The notes beneath the pieces are model-generated. The model worked only from the letters and a program-made list of their open reading frames with translations. It searched no databases and had not been told where the DNA came from. From Gyrodactylus bullatarudis (Eukaryota > Platyhelminthes > Monogenea > Gyrodactylidea > Gyrodactylidae), in contig SSNU01000080.1 in NCBI GenBank assembly GCA_012064415.1, forward strand, positions 62,001 through 126,000: a DNA stretch of 64,000 bases, given 5' to 3'. A program made the position numbers and the translations under genes. Positions 46,366 to 58,111 of the stretch are shown here, piece after piece. The stretch's first letter is position 1; every line of letters starts with the position of its first letter.

Positions 46366-47177
46366 TCTATCACTGACTCGAGCAATAGAAAAGTTGTCTG
46401 TGAGAAAACTTAGTTCTTGTAGAATTTTATAGCAAAAAGAAAGAACCAACTATTTGAGATTTATTAGTTACAATTATAAATTCCTAGTTTTTTTCTACTA
46501 CCTACCATTTATTTAGTATCGGTTTAAGGATTTAAATCTTTAATACATTGAATATTATAAAAATCTAGGTTTATCTTTACGATTTTTATGAATTAAAACT
46601 ACATCACTGTAAACGAGGTTGTTTAATTTCATATCTGCACATCTTTGAAGAGTAATTGAATTCGGAAAAATTTCATTTCAGCATACAATATATTCAAAAA
46701 ATTTTCCATTGCACTTCCCAGTTCATTCCTTGTCAATTTTCATAGACATACATTGCAGAAGATCTAAAACTGAAAATTTTCGGCATTATTTTTAATGATG
46801 TCTTCTTCTCAGCAATGAAGTATCGTGCTGTTAAGTTTTATTCATCGAGGTGAAAATATTTTAATTCTATCCAAAGATATTTTAGATTTTCCCAAATTTT
46901 ACCTCATCCTTGTACATTGTACATTTTTACGGAACATTTATTTCTCACTTTTCCTTTGTTAAAAGGGCTTCCTCTACCCTAAAACAAAAAATTAATCATT
47001 TAGGAATGATAAATTCATCGCCAAATTATAATGATCACTGTGAAATGATCCGAGTGAGATTTTATATTTATAAAAAGATTGTAAAAATCGATCGATGTTT
47101 TATAATGATGAAAAAAATTATTTTGTTGCCCTTGAGGTCAAATTAAAAGCTTTTCTATTGCTCGAGTCAGTGATAGA
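46366..47177. mobile_element. MITE with 28-bp perfect TIRs
   Basis: The 28-bp ends 46366-46393 and 47150-47177 are exact inverted copies (TCTATCACTGACTCGAGCAA and following bases). The 812-bp element is AT-rich and non-coding. Its right end abuts a short inverted PLE fragment. Superfamily unknown. Confidence 0.7.
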
Positions 47178-47182
47178 AAGGT

Positions 47183-47240
47183 TATTATAAGGCAGGGCTA
47201 GATTTCCTTTCAGACGAAAGTAAATTCATAAATACGGGTC
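47183..47240 (+). repeat. Inverted duplicate of the PLE segment at 45751-45808
   Basis: These 58 bases are an exact or near-exact reverse complement of 45751-45808 and encode YYKAGLDFLSDESKFIN on the plus strand. The duplicate directly joins the 3' end of the minus-strand LINE. Confidence 0.8.
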
Positions 47241-48640
47241 AAATAAGTTAACAGATTTAGCAAATGATTTAACAATAATAGCATATCTTCTAACCCAGAT
47301 AGGGTTGAGCCCAGAGACTAATATGCGAGAATTATAAGATTCTAAATCAGGATATAAGAAATAGAGAAATCTAGATTGAATATGCTCAATTTCGAGAGAT
47401 TTTTCAAAAGTTAGTGAGGGAACAAGGGGAGAGATATAATCGAGGTTATTTAAGACTAAAGCTTTGAAAGCCTTAAGCCTTAAATTAACGGACCTAGAGA
47501 ATTTTAGAATTGAGAAAATAGTGGATTTTATTTTAGGGAGATTAGAGAGAGGGTCAATTTTAAGTCCATCAGAGATACTGAAACCCAGGTCCAAAGTTAA
47601 GGAGACAATTTCTCCAGGAAGTAGAAGAGATTCCGAGAGGGTTGCAGGGAGACCAGCTGGGAGTAACAATTTACATTTATCTCTATTAATATAGAGCCCC
47701 ATGGCCTCAAGGGAACCTTTAAGAAGACAGAAGTTGTGATTTATTTTCAATATATCAAGGGAATTTTTCACCTTGAAGACGAATTTGAAATCGTCAGCAA
47801 ATTTAAGGAGAACACCCTCAATGTTCTCCAGGAGCTGAATATCAGCGAAGCAAATGTTAAAGAGAAGTGGACCGATTATTGAACCCTGGGGAACACCCGA
47901 GTTGATTGATTCAAGTTTACTAGTGGTGGAGTTAAAGGAAACAAATTGTTTCCGATTAGAGAGAAAAAACATTGTTAGATTAATTATATGTGGGCAAATG
48001 TTAAGTTGAATAAGCTTTTTTTTAATAAAAGAGAATTTTAGCTTATCAAATGCCTTAGATATGTCTATAAAATGGATAATGAGGAATTGATTAGGATTTT
48101 TCTTAAAGTGAAGAGTATAGTTCATGAACTCAATCATGTTACTAGATGTACTTTTACCGAATAAGAAACCGTGCTGTGTTTTATCCGGAAAAGGATGGGG
48201 CAGTGATTTTGATATTTCGTCGGTCAGAAACCTATCCAAAATTGAAAGGAAAATATTCAAAGATGATATAGGCCTGAGATCGGAATAGCAAGAATATTTT
48301 TTAACCTTGGGAATGGGGATTATTTTAACAATAAGCCATTCAGAGGGTATATCACATAATGCAATGCATTGGTTAATGAATTGAATAAGTAAGTTTAAAA
48401 ATGAGGACGGTAGGTTATTCAATAGATTAAAGGAGTTAAAGTAATTATCAAGTCTGCTTTTATTTTTACATTTGTTAAAAAAATAAATTAAATCAGTTAG
48501 AGAGATAACAGGTGGGGGAGACTGAGTTGGAATGAGATCAATTTTTTCTGCTTTATTGAAGGATGAAATAAAATTATCATTAATTTTATCACAGAACGCT
48601 TGATCAGTTAGGTCAGTTAGAATAATCAAGTTTGGACCTA
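47226..48640 (-). CDS. LINE reverse transcriptase half, long open frame
   Basis: A 467-residue minus-strand frame with DLRPISSLNIFLSILDRFL, FIDISKAFDKLKF, SGVPQGSIIGPLLFN and the catalytic FADD in LLKFADDFKF, ending with LNPIWVRRYAIIVK at the C-terminus. The endonuclease half is missing upstream. It may be the other half of the LINE at 43140-44950, inverted. No stop interrupts it. Confidence 0.8.
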
Positions 48641-48693
48641 ATGTGTGACATAGTTTTAATATTAGTTAGGTCGTGACAGTCTGATATTTTATA

Positions 48694-50237
48694 TAGTGGT
48701 AGAAAAAATAAAAGTATTCACTAGAAATTGTCTCTAAATCACTTATTAAAAGTTATTGAAAATGGAAAGATGACCCATTCGATAGAGAATATTCGTTTCT
48801 ATCAGAAATTACTTTTACTCGTACAAAGAGTTCATTCATATTTTCATAAATACAAATTTACAATATTTCATTAAATTTCAAAACGAAAAATTAAAAGTAT
48901 TCACTTTTATTTTGTAAAATCTCCCCTACCAAGTACAACATTTAAGCACCTTTTTGACATGGAATCATACAAATTTTCTATTATTTCTTTTGGGATTGAT
49001 TTCCACTCTTCATTGATTCTTTGAACTAGTTCTTGCCTATTTGAATATACTCTCCCTTGGGAATAGACTTTTTGAGATAAAATTCCCCACAAGTTTTCAA
49101 TCGGATTCAAGTCGGGGCTCCTAGCTGGCCATGACAAAATCTGTATCTCATTATCATCAAACCATGTTCTAGTTGATGCTGATCGATGACAGGGAGCATT
49201 ATCTTGCTGGAATATCATCTCGCACTTATGAATTTCCTCCTTAAAGGGTAATAGCTGATCCTCAAGCAATTTCTGATATGAATTTGAATTAAGCTTCTCA
49301 TCAATAACGACAAGATTTCCAGTTCCTTGCTTTGTGATAAACCCCCAAACCATTACATTGCCTCCACCAAATCCTCGTTTGATTTTAGTAGGTCTAGGTA
49401 GAGACTTGTCAATCCAACAAGAAGAAAGGCCATCAGGTCCATCCAAATTGAATTTTTTCTCATCTGAAAACATGATTTTACTCCAATCTTGGTTTTGGAC
49501 AATTTTATCATGAGCCCACTGGTATCTCGATTCCCTATCCTTGATACTTAGATTAGGAACCCTTTTTGGTCTTCCCCAATAGATATTAGGATTAGTATTC
49601 AAATAATTTTGAACTGTTCTAATGCTGACATTCAATTTAAGCTCAGCTTTTATTTGAGAAGCTGTTGCTTTTTTCTTGATGGCTAGATTGACAATTTTTT
49701 TAATCAGGCAATTGGGTATGGATCTCTTTCGGCCTCGCTTTTTCGGATTTAGCTTCTTTTGTTTGACTGAAAACAAATTATTAACAGTTCTACATGAGCA
49801 TCCGATTATTTTAGCTATCTTCCGATTGCTTGAGCCATCTTGTTTTAATTTGTTGACAAAATCTCTATCACAGCCTCTCAGCTTCGAAAATTTCAATTTT
49901 TTAACGAACATTTTTGAACTATGTTTAGTTTATTGGCGATAATATATTTGAATGTACTGTGTAAGAGATATAATGAAAATTCAGAATTCAAAGTCTAATT
50001 CTAACTGGGAAAAAAGGTGATTGAAACTGAATACTTTTAATTTTTCGTTTTGAAATTTAATGAAATATTGTAAATTTGTATTTATGAAAATATGAATGAA
50101 CTCTTTGTACGAGTAAAAGTAATTTCTGATAGAAACGAATATTCTCTATCGAATGGGTCATCTTTCCATTTTCAATAACTTTTAATAAGTGATTTAGAGA
50201 CAATTTCTAGTGAATACTTTTATTTTTTCTACCACTA
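48694..50237 (-). mobile_element. Complete Tc1-family transposon with 210-bp TIRs
   Basis: A 1544-bp element is flanked by TA on both sides (48692-48693 and 50238-50239). The terminal inverted repeats 48694-48903 and 50028-50237 appear identical by eye over 210 bp. Each TIR contains an outer and an inner AAAAGTATTCA unit (48710/48893 and the mirror positions), the IR/DR arrangement of two transposase sites per end. It carries one intact transposase gene. Confidence 0.93.
48907..49911 (-). CDS. Tc1 transposase, intact, DD34E
   Basis: 334 residues, the normal length for Tc1 transposases. An N-terminal paired-type helix-turn-helix region (RKIAKIIGCSCRTVNNL) is followed by a basic KKRGRKR segment. 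A second DNA-binding part (ASQIKAELKLNVSIRTVQNYL) comes next. The catalytic triad is D150 (FSDEKKF), D237 (QQDNAPCH) and E272 (SPDLNPIENLWG), with 34 residues between the last two. No stop or frameshift is present. Cut-and-paste transposition into TA sites is the expected activity. Combined with identical TIRs this looks like a potentially autonomous recent copy. Confidence 0.95.
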   Translation of the reverse strand: MFVKKLKFSKLRGCDRDFVNKLKQDGSSNRKIAKIIGCSCRTVNNLFSVKQKKLNPKKRGRKRSIPNCLIKKIVNLAIKKKATASQIKAELKLNVSIRTVQNYLNTNPNIYWGRPKRVPNLSIKDRESRYQWAHDKIVQNQDWSKIMFSDEKKFNLDGPDGLSSCWIDKSLPRPTKIKRGFGGGNVMVWGFITKQGTGNLVVIDEKLNSNSYQKLLEDQLLPFKEEIHKCEMIFQQDNAPCHRSASTRTWFDDNEIQILSWPARSPDLNPIENLWGILSQKVYSQGRVYSNRQELVQRINEEWKSIPKEIIENLYDSMSKRCLNVVLGRGDFTK

Positions 50238-50239
50238 TA

Positions 50240-50407
50240 TTTTTTATCAATCATATTATATGATAGTAAATAGTGATTTGAAAAAGAGGGGTTTCTGAGG
50301 TTATATGAGTTTTCAAATGCCTTGATCCAAGGTTTGGCAGAGGTTGCATTTGGAGGCAGGAAGAGGAGCCTTATGTTAGGAGGTGCATTAGGAACTCGAT
50401 GAAACAC
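50240..50407 (-). pseudogene. Tigger/pogo transposase fragment
   Basis: Contains NIRLLFLPPNATSA then WIKAFENSYN, matching the block after the second aspartate in the pseudogene at 1-646 (VKLLFLPPNSTS). The Tc1 element inserted immediately beside it. Confidence 0.65.
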
Positions 50408-50605
50408 GCTACATTATTATAGAAGAATATTTCACCCAGGAAAAGTGTTTCCGAAATTTCATCCTTTGATTGATAAATTTAGTTTGACTTAATTAATAAA
50501 TTCATATTTTATATATAAATATTTAGTCAAATATCTTTAAATTTTAAGCCCATATTTTATGAAATATTCGCAGTATTTTAAACAAATATTTTGGGTTGCC
50601 CTGAT

Positions 50606-50645
50606 TATTACTGATGATGCTTCAAGAAATGTACATTTGGTTTTA
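50606..50645 (+). repeat. Third PLE hammerhead-like copy, degenerate
   Basis: CTGATGA (50611-50617) and GAAA (50626-50629) with ATGTACATTTGGT are conserved relative to 46086-46120, but the upstream ACCA is lost (ATTA), so stem I is broken. Confidence 0.5.
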
Positions 50646-50649
50646 TATA

Positions 50650-53468
50650 TCTTAAACTGAGAACTGGTGGAGTGAGTCATTCCGACGAAAACAAAGCGGC
50701 ATATACCACAAAAAGGTGTATTATAGATCAAAATTTTGCAAGAAATCCTTTGGTGGAATTATTTTGGGACCGCAAAATTTTTATGGGTCAAAATTGATGA
50801 TTTTAGAGGTTAATACTGACTTTATTATTTGCTCCAGAGAGAATAAAAATAATCATTAGAACCTATTAAATGCGCTCTTTCTTTGAAAATAAAAAAATTG
50901 TACAAAAACCCTTCTTTCAAAAGTCGTTTTACATCATTTTTACCCAAAAGTAGTATTGTAATAAGTCATATTTCCATATATAAGAACACATTTAAGATCT
51001 TGTGGATCTAACTTGACAAAATACCTAGCTGAAAAAGGGCTCAATAGAAAGAAAAATAAATTCGGATCATTTTATGTATAGGATTTATTAATTGGTAAAA
51101 TAGATCCGAATAAATTATACCGAAAGAAGAAATTCATGAATTTATGAAAAATTGGACTTTTTTACTTTTCCACTCTGCTATTATTCAGGAGAATGAATAG
51201 ATTTACCAGTTAGAAAATTATTAAGAACTATATATAAATGATTAATGGATGTTCTGAAAGACCCTGTCAGCAATCATAAGCTTAAAATAAAATTCTTCCA
51301 AGTCTGATTAAATAATGAGATTAAACGATGTTTATAATGAGCTGTAAAACAGGTTGAGTATGAATAATAATTAATTTTAATTGCTCTATCGAACTATTAA
51401 AAAGTCTATTCGCTAAATAAGCGTTTCATGTCAAAATTAACAAAATATGAAATTATTATAGAATTACTCAATACGAAAAGGTTCTGTTTATTTAAGAAAA
51501 ACAAAATTTAAACTTGAAAAAAGGTTCAGATTCGTTTTATTTTATAAAAATTCTTCATATTCGTATGATATTTTTTCAGATATTTCTAAATTGATGAGCT
51601 TAAACGATTGTAGATGTTTTATTTTTTGAGATTTACTTTACACGTGTAAATTTTTAAATATAAATTCTAAAAAGGAGAAATTTCCTAATTCCTAATTTTA
51701 CTACTCTCAATCGAAGAAAGATCCTTTTTATCTCCGAAAATTAAAGAGGACAAACATTTATATTATAATGTTTCCATTTCTTCAATATAATTGATTCCTA
51801 TCTATGATTTTTAATATTCATTAAATTAGAGATTTCATCTCCTCCATTCTCTTTATTTAAGACAAAACTGAGTTTTATTAAGATGAAAATTATAAAAATA
51901 ATCATACTTTATAAGGATGTATTAAAATAGCATATTTATTGAATACCAATCTATTTAAAATTTATCTTGCCATCTTATATTCATGATTTTTACATCATAG
52001 TATTCTAAGACTTTTATCCGAAATTTAACGATTCCATGTTTTCTCTTACCAATATACCAATAATACATAAGGAATATGCCGAAAATATTCACGCAATTTC
52101 TCGCAAAGGTTCACTCCACCAGTTCTGTCCACGACTGTATCATATAATGCATAGCTTTCTCCGACGATGCTAGATAAAAAAGCTAATTGATATGAAGTTG
52201 TGAATCCATTTTTCAAATTCCCATTTGGCCCCAAAATCTCATTTTTTCGAACTTTGAACTGAAAATTGATTTGAAAATTGGAGTTTGATCAAAAGAGGAT
52301 CGGTGCCAAATCAAAGTTTAAAAATGGCCATATTTTTTATCGGAATAATTTTTCTTAAGGATTTATTCTTCAACTGGTAAAAGTGGGCAACATGAATAGG
52401 ATTCCGAAAAATCTTTGTGATTTTTATTCAATAACACAATATAAGAATTTTGGTAAGATATCAATGAAAAATTTTAACCATATAAAAATATATCTTTCAA
52501 TCAATGAATTCAATATTATTTTCTTTAAGCGATGTGGTTAAGTCATTGTCATGTTTAACAATATTTTCTTTTATTTTGAATATTTTTTATTCATGAATTT
52601 ATAAGTAGAAAACTTTGCGTTTTCAGACTTACCAATGCAGATTTACTTTTTAAGATCACGCTCACTAAAACTAAAATTTTGAAAAACCATTAAATTTCAT
52701 GCATCTGTTACCGTTGATCTTACTACTCAGATATACACTTGGGAATCTATGATTTTTACGAAAATCTTGATTTTTCTCCAAGAATTTGAATTTGCTGAAG
52801 ATTTTTTGGAGAGTTAATTGCAAAAAGTGTAGTGGGGCTAGAAATAATTCACAAAATATGTGTGATAGATTTGCATTTTACATCGTTTTTTTGTAGAACA
52901 AGTAGGAATATTTTAATGAAATATGCAGCACACCAATATACTTAACATAGAATGCGATATACACCAATAGATATTTTTTTAAAGTGTATTGCTCATTATA
53001 TCTTATTTAATAATTTAAATTATGTTTTCTTTTGAATATTTATTTGTTCACAAAATTTTTATTGATAGAAAATTACAGTGTCTTATCATATTTAAAAAAA
53101 TAGAAATAGTCCTTTTCTTCTTAGGTTTTCCTTTTTGTTGGCTCAAACTTTTCAAATTGTTAATAATCATGTTCTAAAAACTTCTTAGTTTCATAGTATG
53201 AGTGATTGAGAAAATTAGTGATAAGAGATCTTGCGTCAGATCTATTATTAATTTATTACAGGAATTTTCTAGAATTTTCAGATGATTTTGAATTCTAATA
53301 TCCACAACGAATATTTTTCGAATAAATATCAATATCAATATGGCCTATGTGAGCTTTTTCACCTTTTTCTCTTCACTGTTGCTATTTATTGAAGAGTTTT
53401 TGGTGTCGTCGATGTAAAAATGCCCTGTACTCTTAGCCTCGCTTTTCTCATCCTAACCCTAACTTTAA
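50650..53468. other. AT-rich gene-poor region
   Basis: No transposon ends or recognisable genes apart from the weak candidate exon near 52043-52285. A short CTAACCCTAAC tract occurs near 53450. Confidence 0.45.
52043..52285 (-). CDS. Unassigned protein-like exon
   Basis: On the minus strand a TTTTCAG acceptor precedes a frame VRKNEILGPNGNLKNGF, then YQLAFLSSIVGESYALYD and EKLREYFRHIPYVLLVYW, ending at TAA beside a GTAAGAG donor-like site. The composition is protein-like, unlike flanking DNA. I cannot identify a family; it may be a relic or an isolated exon. Confidence 0.25.
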
Positions 53469-54117
53469 CCCTTTCGATACAAGAGGTCATATGTGACCAC
53501 TATGTTCAAACTGACTTTTTTTAATGATTTTGAAACAATTTTTATGATTATTTTTTGATAGTATATCACAAACTATCTTAGTTTGCTTTCATGCTATATT
53601 TTTGCTAGCCAGGCATAAGAATGCCATAGATATTTAAACTTTTACCCAAGGAAGTAGAATTCCTTAATTCATGATTCTTTTGGATCGAAATTATTAAACT
53701 TATCAATGTTCAGAGATAATAAGATTAATTTCTGTAGAAGTTTAATAGTTAATCCAAAACAAGGTATATTTTTTATGCATGAAATCAATGAGCAGCTCCA
53801 TCAATAGTATCGTGAAAATGAGGGCAATTTTCAACCCCATTTTTACCTTAGATCTTCAATATCTAGGTTATTTTGTAATAAGATCTAATGAAATTTAAAA
53901 GATATCCTTTTTGACATTAATTCAGTTTTTTAAACAATTAAGTTTCAAATAAATCCCTTCGTTGGCTAAGTTTTTTCTAAATTACTCAGCTTCAATATAA
54001 ATCAGACCCTTATGAAATTTTGTGTAAGAAAAAATGTTTTTTATCATCACATTTTAGGTAATTCTGTGAGAGAATTAAGCCTGAAACTTTATTCGTTCAG
54101 CAATGGTATCAAAAGGG
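53469..54117. mobile_element. piggyBac-like MITE at TTAA sites
   Basis: The left end CCCTTTCGATAC and right end GTATCAAAAGGG are inverted with one mismatch. Each is flanked by TTAA (53465-53468 and 54118-54121), the piggyBac target. The 649-bp interior is AT-rich and non-coding. Confidence 0.65.
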
Positions 54118-54769
54118 TTAATTTCTATTTTGACTATTTTCTTTCTATTCAAATTGCCGCTTAAATTCAAATCATTTTGGCAGGAAAATTCGCCATCTTA
54201 TGTGTAGCATCTACTAAATGATAGCCAAAAAAACACCGATCAATGTATACATTGATTATAGTTTCTAAATTGGTCGTAACATATATACATATATTATATA
54301 TTACATATTAAATAATATTATAATAATATTACGTGACTAATTTGAGAATTAATTATTTTTCAAGAAAAAACAGTAGAATAGATTAATTTATTCCGATTGA
54401 AATAAAATTTCATCATTACCTTGATTTGATGAAATGATTTTGTTTTCATTAAAAATTCATTTTTTCATTTTCTTTCTGACTAGATTAAAATCAATTTTTT
54501 TTAATTTAAGAAATCATTTTCGAACTAACTGCTATGAAGATGGGAGTTAATGAATTTTACAAATATTTTTTTTCTCGCATAGATGTTTTTTAACATTAGT
54601 TTTGAGCTGGGTCACCGATGTCATGAGATTTAAAGTAAAAAGATGCCAGTATTTTTCTCACAAATAAAGCCTTTATTTCGAAATTATAACGAAAAATTTT
54701 AAATTGTGTTAATTAAGGTTTTATAATGAAAATTATTGTGTTGCTGAGATGAACTCTGTGATCCGTTTG

Positions 54770-55348
54770 CTCGTCTCGACTTCTTCTCTTTTTGGGTGGG
54801 GGCTGGGACAATTGTTTCTGCTCTTTTGGTTTTGGGAGGCTCATGGGCTTAACATGGTTTTTCTGTATGCATAGATTCGGCTTTTGTTGATTGATGAGGT
54901 AGGCTTCAGCAGCTTTTAGACTATAAAAGCAGTTTCTTGATGGTTTTATATATTACTTACAAGGGCATTTGAATTTGTAAACCACATAGGATTGTTTGAG
55001 AGGCTCCAGTGTGTCTTTGGAACAATTCGTAAGCATCTTTTTGGTTTTGTAGATGATCCTAATGTTGCCTTCTGTGTAAGTTTCATTAAAGACATCATTG
55101 ATTTTCTTTTGGAACGTCATTGCATTCATATAGAACTGACGAAAAAAAGCTTTATTGCTCAATATTCGCCCGTCTTCCGAATCCAAATGAATATTTCTAC
55201 TGATACAGATAATAAAATTAAAAATATTAGAATGATAATATATGCAGGTTTCATGAAAAGAATAGAATACAAGCTGAAAAAACACCCAAAAACTCAAAAT
55301 TAGTAGCAGAAATGAAGAGAAAAGGGTGAAAAATCTCACATAGGCCAT
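54770..55348 (-). mobile_element. Penelope-like fragment, minus strand
   Basis: Segment 54770-54975 is a near-identical inverse copy of 33895-34115, including the GTAAGT...TTATAG intron-like block. Upstream on the minus strand, 54953-55348 encodes NETYTEGNIRIIYKTKKML and YKFKCPC, matching the fragment at 33184-33350. Confidence 0.75.
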
Positions 55349-55359
55349 GGTAGAGAGAG

Positions 55360-55765
55360 AGTGTGTATGGTTCTTTTGAACACACAGATCTGGTTTGATA
55401 GCATTGATAAAGAATTTCTCTTTAATCCACAGATAAGTAGTGTCATTAATAATGACTCATTACCTGGGTTTTTATAAAGTATTGAAAATTGGATTTGTCA
55501 GCAGTATGACCATTATCAAGCATACATATATTGGGTTTGTATTGATTGATAAAGAACTTCTCATTTACCCATGCATCTATGCTGTCATCTCCAGGGTTTT
55601 TGTATAAAACGGAAAAATTTGAAATTGAAGCTTCGTGGTTTTCCTGCTTAAGATGTCTAGTAACCGCGGTATCCTTATGTAGATGATCATTGGATCTCGT
55701 AGACAATTTCCTAATAGTTCTTCCTATGTACCAAGCTCCACAATCACACTGGAATTAATAAACTT
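55360..55765 (-). mobile_element. Penelope-like GIY-YIG endonuclease fragment
   Basis: The minus strand encodes CDCGAWYIGRTIRKL, then STRSNDHLHKDTAVTRHLKQ and WVNEKFFINQYKPN. This is a nearly complete GIY-YIG domain with the YIG and catalytic arginine region. It lacks the RT. Confidence 0.8.
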
Positions 55766-55899
55766 CTCTTCAGGCTTGAGTAAACCCTTATGAATCAGAG
55801 TGAACAATCTCTGTGTTTTAGATACAATTTTCAATTGTATTTTATTATGAGATTATTAAGTCTTCTTCTTATATCATTACTGAAACCATCTCCTTTGAT

Positions 55900-56170
55900 G
55901 TTAAGCTTCATGAAAAAAGAATACGAAAATCCTGGGGATGACAGCACTGTTGCTATTTAATGGGTAGTTTTAGTGTTTTTTTCAGCTTGCATTTATTCTT
56001 AATTCTTAAACTTTTACTATTTCTTTCAAAATTGTAAATTATTGTTCTCATTCAATTATTTGACTCTTATCAGTTTTACCACTGATGATCCTTTAAGAAA
56101 TGTGCATTTGGTGTCATACCTTTTACTTTTAATTTAATATGATTTTTTTCGGACGTGTTTGAATTTATGT
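55900..56170 (+). mobile_element. Penelope-like 3' end, plus strand
   Basis: A short NPGDDSTVAI reading near 55925-55955 corresponds to NPGDDSIDAWVN of the neighbouring PLE fragment. It is followed by the same 3' block as at 45960-46200, ending with GGACGTGTTTGAA near 56153. Confidence 0.6.
56078..56112 (+). ncRNA. Second candidate hammerhead-ribozyme motif
   Basis: ACCA (56078-56081), CTGATGA (56082-56088), GAAA (56097-56100), then A-U-G/C-A-U around TG, and TGGT (56109-56112). Stem I and stem III pairings are preserved although the loop and stem II bases differ from the copy at 46086. Position is 3' of a same-strand PLE remnant. Confidence 0.45.
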
Positions 56171-58111
56171 GAATTATTGAATCAGAAAGAGTTAACTCCT
56201 AAATAAGCGCATTTTTTTATTTTTCAAAAAATAGTTGTTAATCCAAAATTAGCGCATATTTTACAAATTAATTTCAAAATTAGCGTATTTCCATGATAAT
56301 CGTATAATTTTCAAATGGATTATGGGACGCATATATTCGGGATCAAGATTAGACAAAGAATTCGGAATTGGCCATGTAGATAGCAAAGATCTTATTGTTT
56401 CCGAGAAAAAGTTAAACTTCCAGAATTCGGATAATTCGCCTTCGTGATAATCCAAGAATTCAAATGGTTCGATTTCCCACGGTAATGACGAACTTTAGTG
56501 AATTTCTACAGGTGAATTTGGATTCTTCGTTCAATGTTGCTCCCAAATATCATCATTTAACTGCTTTGAATCATCGAAATCAATAAAAATTTTGGCCTCA
56601 AAAGTTGAAAAATTGGCATTTTTGAAATTCGAAAAACGGCCTAATTTTGGTCAGATTGAATTTTTTTCGGAATTTTTTCGAATATCCACATCTTATTAGC
56701 TCATTCTGTTTAAGAATTCAAAAAATTATTTCTTTTGTGAATCCGGAGAAAAATATCGAGTTTTTTATAAAAATTGTAAATTCTCATCTTCATGTCAATT
56801 AGGTTTATTAAATTACTTGAATCTCTTTATAATGATACAGATAAAGATAGTAAATATGAAGATTGGAATTTATGATTTTACGAATATTTTTGGAATATAG
56901 ATCGTGAAGCCTAATTTCATGGTATGAAGAAAAATAAATTTTAAAAAATCAAGCATCTCGAGTTTGCGCAAGATACCCATTTTTTGAATTTTGTGATCAA
57001 AATTCAATGTTTAGGATCATGATTTGACACAGAAATCATATATGCTGGATTAAGTTTTGAGAATCCGTTCATCATTGTGTGAGATTCGAATTTTAATATC
57101 TTCATTCCTTTTACTGCTTGAAAATCAATAAAAATTTTGAAGATCTTTGACTAATAATGACAAGTTTATCAAATATTTTATCTTTCCTTGTTTAACCCTT
57201 TTAACCCTTAATAAATATAAAATCCTAAAAATCAACTATTAGCCACTCAATCACTATGAAATCGACAAAAAGTTTTGAACTCAAAGTGGGAATTTGACTC
57301 TAAATCAAGATTTAATAATAATATGCAATTTTTTCTTCATACAATAAATGCTATCCTCATGATCTAAACCTAATTGACATAACGATGAGAATTTACTATT
57401 TTTAAAAATTTATTCTTTGTAAATCCATCTAAAAATCGAATCTGGCCAAAATTAGGGCAATTTATGAATTTCAAAAATGCCCAAGAATCCCATTTTTTCA
57501 ACAATTTGATATTTCGGATTAAAATCAAACGAATAATTTGAATTTAGCCAAAGAACTTTACAGAAATTCATCATCATTGTGGGAAAACGAACAAACTGAA
57601 TTTTTCAGTTACCACCCAAAACTCACAAGTTTAACTTTTTCTTGTATAACGCGAGTTTCTCTCAACCTCTATGGCTCAATTCAAAATCTTTTTCTAATCT
57701 TGATCCGAAATACCAGTATTAGATTACTTTAAATCTTCGAAATCGATATAAACTTTGAGCTCAAAGGTTGGAAAAAAAATTTGGAAATTAGCATCTATTT
57801 ATTCAGAAATGTGGAATTCAAAAATCAAGTTTTTCTGGCTATCTGGAAAAAATTGAGGTTTTTATTAATTCTTATCTTCATTATGTCAATTGGGTTTAGA
57901 TCTTGATCGAATTCGTTTTCTTGATGAAAAAGTTGAAAATTTCATAAAAATCATAAATCCTTATCTTCATATTGACTGAAGATAGCTTCTGATTTCCTCA
58001 ATACTTTTTACTTTAATTTGATTGGCCGAAATAACTAATATCGTATCAAGATTTTCTTCATTCTCTAATATAATACAGTCCTTATAATACAGCATTAAAA
58101 AAATAAAAATC
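56171..58111. repeat. Degenerate interspersed repeat field
   Basis: Contains CCAAAATTAGCGCATATTT (56258) as in NAT10 intron 4. It also has several copies, in both orientations, of a unit with AAATTCTCATCTTCAT / ATGAAGATnGGAATTTATGATTTT (for example near 56780, 56862, 57390, 57880 and 57955). Related copies lie at 5025-5060 and 60660-60785. No gene recognised. Confidence 0.5.

Noticed and set aside
53445..53472. CTAACCCTAAC tract resembling telomeric repeats
   Set aside because: Only about two units; too short to be an interstitial telomere, and it overlaps the left end of a piggyBac-like element.
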